8,483 bases of DNA from Parabacteroides sp. (GTDB lineage: Bacteria; Bacteroidota; Bacteroidia; Bacteroidales; Tannerellaceae), in NCBI GenBank assembly GCA_020026285.1, contig JAHHQS010000160.1, positions 1 through 8,483 on the forward strand, given 5' to 3'. The position numbers were made by a program, and so were the translations under genes. Below the pieces are notes generated by a model that worked only from the letters and a program-made list of their open reading frames with translations, was not told the DNA's origin and ran no database searches. This document shows, piece by piece, positions 6,201-8,483 of this stretch (position 1 is its first letter; each line of letters begins with the position of its first letter).

Positions 6201-8483
6201 ATGAAAAAGATCTCTTTTAAAAATGCAGCAGTTCAAATGATTGTAGGAATCTTGTTGCTAAGTTCATGTGCTCCACATTCAGAAAAAAATGATATGAATC
6301 TTTTCATTGATGATTTAATGTCACAAATGACCCTCAGTGAAAAAATCGGACAACTTAATCTTCCTGCTTCTGGAGAAATTATAACCGGACAAGCTAAAAG
6401 TAGTAATGTCGCAGAAAGAATACGGAAAGGTCAGGTCGGTGGCCTCCTCAACCTAAAAGGCGTTGACCGTATACGTGATATTCAACGTCTAGCCGTTGAA
6501 GAAAGTCGATTAGGAATACCCTTGATTTTTGGAATGGATGTCATTCACGGATACGAAACAATATTCCCTATTCCTTTGGGACTCTCCTGTACATGGAATA
6601 TGGAAGCTATTGAAAAATCAGCTCGTATCGCGGCAATAGAGGCAAGTGCTGATGGTATTTGTTGGACTTTCAGCCCTATGGTCGATATTTGTCGTGATGC
6701 CCGTTGGGGACGCATTGCAGAAGGAAGTGGTGAGGACCCCTTCCTTGGGTCTGAAATTGCACGCGCCATGGTTCTAGGATATCAAGGCAATGATCTGAAA
6801 AATAAAGACGAAATCATGGCTTGTGTAAAACACTTCGCTCTTTATGGTGGAGCCGAGGCTGGTAGAGACTACAATTCTGTAGACATGAGTCGTCAACGTA
6901 TGTTCAACGATTATATGCCTCCATACAAAGCTGCAACTGATGAAGGTGCCGGCAGTATGATGGCCTCATTCAATGATGTAGAAGGTATACCCGCTACAGG
7001 TAACAAATGGTTGATGACAGACATTCTCCGCAAAGACTGGGGCTTTGATGGGTTTGTTGTCAGTGACTATACTGGTATTACTGAAATGGAAGCACATGGC
7101 ATGGGGAATATTCCATCCGTTGCTGCACTAGCTATTAATGCAGGAGTTGATATGGATATGGTTAGCGACTCTTATATGAGTACATTAGAACAATCTATAA
7201 AAGAAGGTAAAGTTTCAGAAGAAACAATCAATAAATCCTGCCGTCGCATTCTTGAAGCAAAATATAAATTAGGACTATTTAAAGACCCATATAAATATTG
7301 TGATACAACACGTGCGAAAAAACAAATTTTCTGCCAAGAACATCGTAATATTGCACGCAAAATCGCTGCTGAAAGTTTTGTTCTTCTTAAAAATGAAAAC
7401 AATACTCTACCTTTACAAAAAAAAGGAACTATTGCTGTAATTGGTCCTTTAGCTAATACAAAAGCCAATATGGCAGGAACATGGAGCGTTGCCGCTGTTG
7501 CTGAAAATATTCCGACACTTGTAGAAGGAATGAAATCAGTTCTAGATAATCAAGTACAAATTCTTACTGCAAAAGGTTGTAATCTAATGAATGATGCACA
7601 ATATGAGGAACGTGCTACCATGTTTGGACGCAGCCTTAACCGTGATAATCGTACAAACGAAGAGTTACTAAATGAAGCACTAAGAATAGCCGCAAAAGCT
7701 GATGTTATTGTAGCGGCTGTAGGCGAATCTTCTGAAATGAGTGGTGAATGTAGTTCACGTACAAATCTAGAAATACCTGACACCCAAAAGGCTTTACTTA
7801 AAGCCTTACTTAAGACAGGAAAACCTGTTATCTTGACCCTTTTTACAGGTCGTCCTCTTGTACTTAATTGGGAACAAGATAATATACCTGCAATTCTAAA
7901 CGTGTGGTTCGGCGGTAGCGAAACTGGAGCTGCAGTTGCTGATGTATTATTTGGTGACATTAATCCAAGCGGGAAACTTACAACTTCTTTCCCACAATCT
8001 GTAGGTCAACTACCTTTATTCTATGCTCATAAGAACACAGGCCGTCCTTTGGACAAAGGAAAATGGTTCGAAAAATTCCGTAGTAACTACATTGATGTTA
8101 GCAATGACCCTTTATATCCATTCGGATATGGCTTATCATATACATCATTCAAATATGGCGATATAAAGCTTAGTAGTAGAAATCTGACTGAAAATAAAGA
8201 CCTTACAGCAACAGTAACTGTAACTAACACAGGAAAAAGAGATGGTTATGAAACTGTACAAATGTATATTCATGATCTTGTAGCAACTGTTACTCGTCCT
8301 GTAAAGGAACTCAAAGGATTTCAAAAAGTTTTCATAAAAGCAGGAGAGAGTAAAAATATTACATTCAAAATCAATGCTGACTTATTAAAATTCTATAATT
8401 TTAATCTCGAATTTGTTTATGAGCCTGGTGATTTTGAAGTAATGATAGGTCCTAATAGTAGGGATCTAAAATCAGAAATATTT
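6201..8483 (+). CDS. bglX: BglX-type GH3 beta-glucosidase, lipoprotein (3' end cut by window)
   Basis: The frame is open from ATG 6201 to the last base: 761 codons with no stop. By comparison with E. coli BglX and the first GH3 here, only the last few residues are missing. It should release glucose from beta-linked gluco-oligosaccharides. The N-terminus has a hydrophobic stretch ending in a classic lipobox L-S-S-C with Cys23. The following residues (APHSEKND) lack an acidic run, so a periplasm-facing lipoprotein is likely. Motifs: PMVDICRDARWGR (159-171), KHFALYGG (210-217), nucleophile Asp289 in VVSDYTG, probable acid/base Glu516 in MSGECSSR, then PLYPFGYGLSYT (637-648) and a C-terminal FnIII-like domain with EPGDFEV (741-747). 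Residues 459-500 before the acid/base strand hold a long, charged, BglX-like loop that the upstream GH3 lacks. The two GH3 proteins are clearly related (IPLxFGxDVIHGY, GRDYNSVDMS shared) but diverged throughout, so this is an old paralogue pair rather than a recent duplication. Substrate linkage is not determined; a role on beta-1,2-gluco-oligosaccharides is inferred from the GH144 neighbour. Confidence 0.93.
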   Translation, partial: MKKISFKNAAVQMIVGILLLSSCAPHSEKNDMNLFIDDLMSQMTLSEKIGQLNLPASGEIITGQAKSSNVAERIRKGQVGGLLNLKGVDRIRDIQRLAVEESRLGIPLIFGMDVIHGYETIFPIPLGLSCTWNMEAIEKSARIAAIEASADGICWTFSPMVDICRDARWGRIAEGSGEDPFLGSEIARAMVLGYQGNDLKNKDEIMACVKHFALYGGAEAGRDYNSVDMSRQRMFNDYMPPYKAATDEGAGSMMASFNDVEGIPATGNKWLMTDILRKDWGFDGFVVSDYTGITEMEAHGMGNIPSVAALAINAGVDMDMVSDSYMSTLEQSIKEGKVSEETINKSCRRILEAKYKLGLFKDPYKYCDTTRAKKQIFCQEHRNIARKIAAESFVLLKNENNTLPLQKKGTIAVIGPLANTKANMAGTWSVAAVAENIPTLVEGMKSVLDNQVQILTAKGCNLMNDAQYEERATMFGRSLNRDNRTNEELLNEALRIAAKADVIVAAVGESSEMSGECSSRTNLEIPDTQKALLKALLKTGKPVILTLFTGRPLVLNWEQDNIPAILNVWFGGSETGAAVADVLFGDINPSGKLTTSFPQSVGQLPLFYAHKNTGRPLDKGKWFEKFRSNYIDVSNDPLYPFGYGLSYTSFKYGDIKLSSRNLTENKDLTATVTVTNTGKRDGYETVQMYIHDLVATVTRPVKELKGFQKVFIKAGESKNITFKINADLLKFYNFNLEFVYEPGDFEVMIGPNSRDLKSEIF

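Larger units (their letters stand above)
28..8483 (+). other. Probable PUL enzyme operon (GH144-GH3-GH97-GH3)
   Basis: Four same-strand secreted glycosidase genes are separated by 116, 80 and 19 bp. All carry export signals: an acidic-signal lipoprotein, two Sec signal peptides, and a plain lipoprotein. This is the usual make-up of the enzyme part of a Bacteroidetes glycan locus. The importer (SusC/SusD) and regulator must lie outside the window if they exist. The hairpin at 1708-1743 could make the first gene a partly separate transcription unit. Confidence 0.7.

Noticed and set aside
7550..7960. 136-codon open frame on the minus strand
   Set aside because: It lies wholly inside the second GH3 gene, opposite conserved catalytic-domain sequence. 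Its translation is Ser/Arg/Ala-rich without recognisable motifs, as expected for an antisense shadow.
1755..8483. Recent tandem duplication of the GH3 gene
   Set aside because: Nucleotide sequences of the two genes are widely diverged, even in conserved motifs, and loop lengths differ, so they are old paralogues.

Overview
The window is an AT-rich segment in which four glycoside hydrolase genes, all on the + strand, fill almost all of the sequence. Small gaps, A-rich leaders without Shine-Dalgarno sequences, a lipoprotein with an acidic run after its cysteine, and a close SusB-type GH97 all point to a gut- or host-associated member of the Bacteroidales (Bacteroides/Prevotella-like). This looks like the enzyme half of a polysaccharide utilization locus (PUL). 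No SusC/SusD pair, sensor-regulator, RNA gene, mobile element or CRISPR array is visible.

Layout: (1) 28-1638, a GH144/glycoamylase-fold lipoprotein, best explained as a beta-1,2-glucan-cleaving enzyme; (2) a 116-bp gap holding a terminator-like hairpin that ends about 13 nt before the next start codon; (3) 1755-3989, a secreted BglX-type GH3 beta-glucosidase; (4) an 80-bp gap with a stray perfect Shine-Dalgarno-like octamer; (5) 4070-6181, a secreted GH97 with the full residue set of the inverting SusB-type alpha-glucosidases; (6) a 19-bp gap; (7) 6201-8483, a second BglX-type GH3, a lipoprotein, open to the window edge and lacking only its last few residues and stop.

Inferred pathway: the GH144 enzyme, probably on the cell surface, would cut a glucan into sophorose or sophoro-oligosaccharides. 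The two GH3 enzymes would reduce these to glucose from the non-reducing end in the periplasm, and the GH97 would remove alpha-linked glucose. The mix of beta-1,2-type enzymes with an alpha-glucosidase is the most notable feature. It suggests a substrate with both anomers, for example a beta-1,2-glucan closed or decorated by an alpha linkage. The families are well supported by motifs; the exact substrate is inference.
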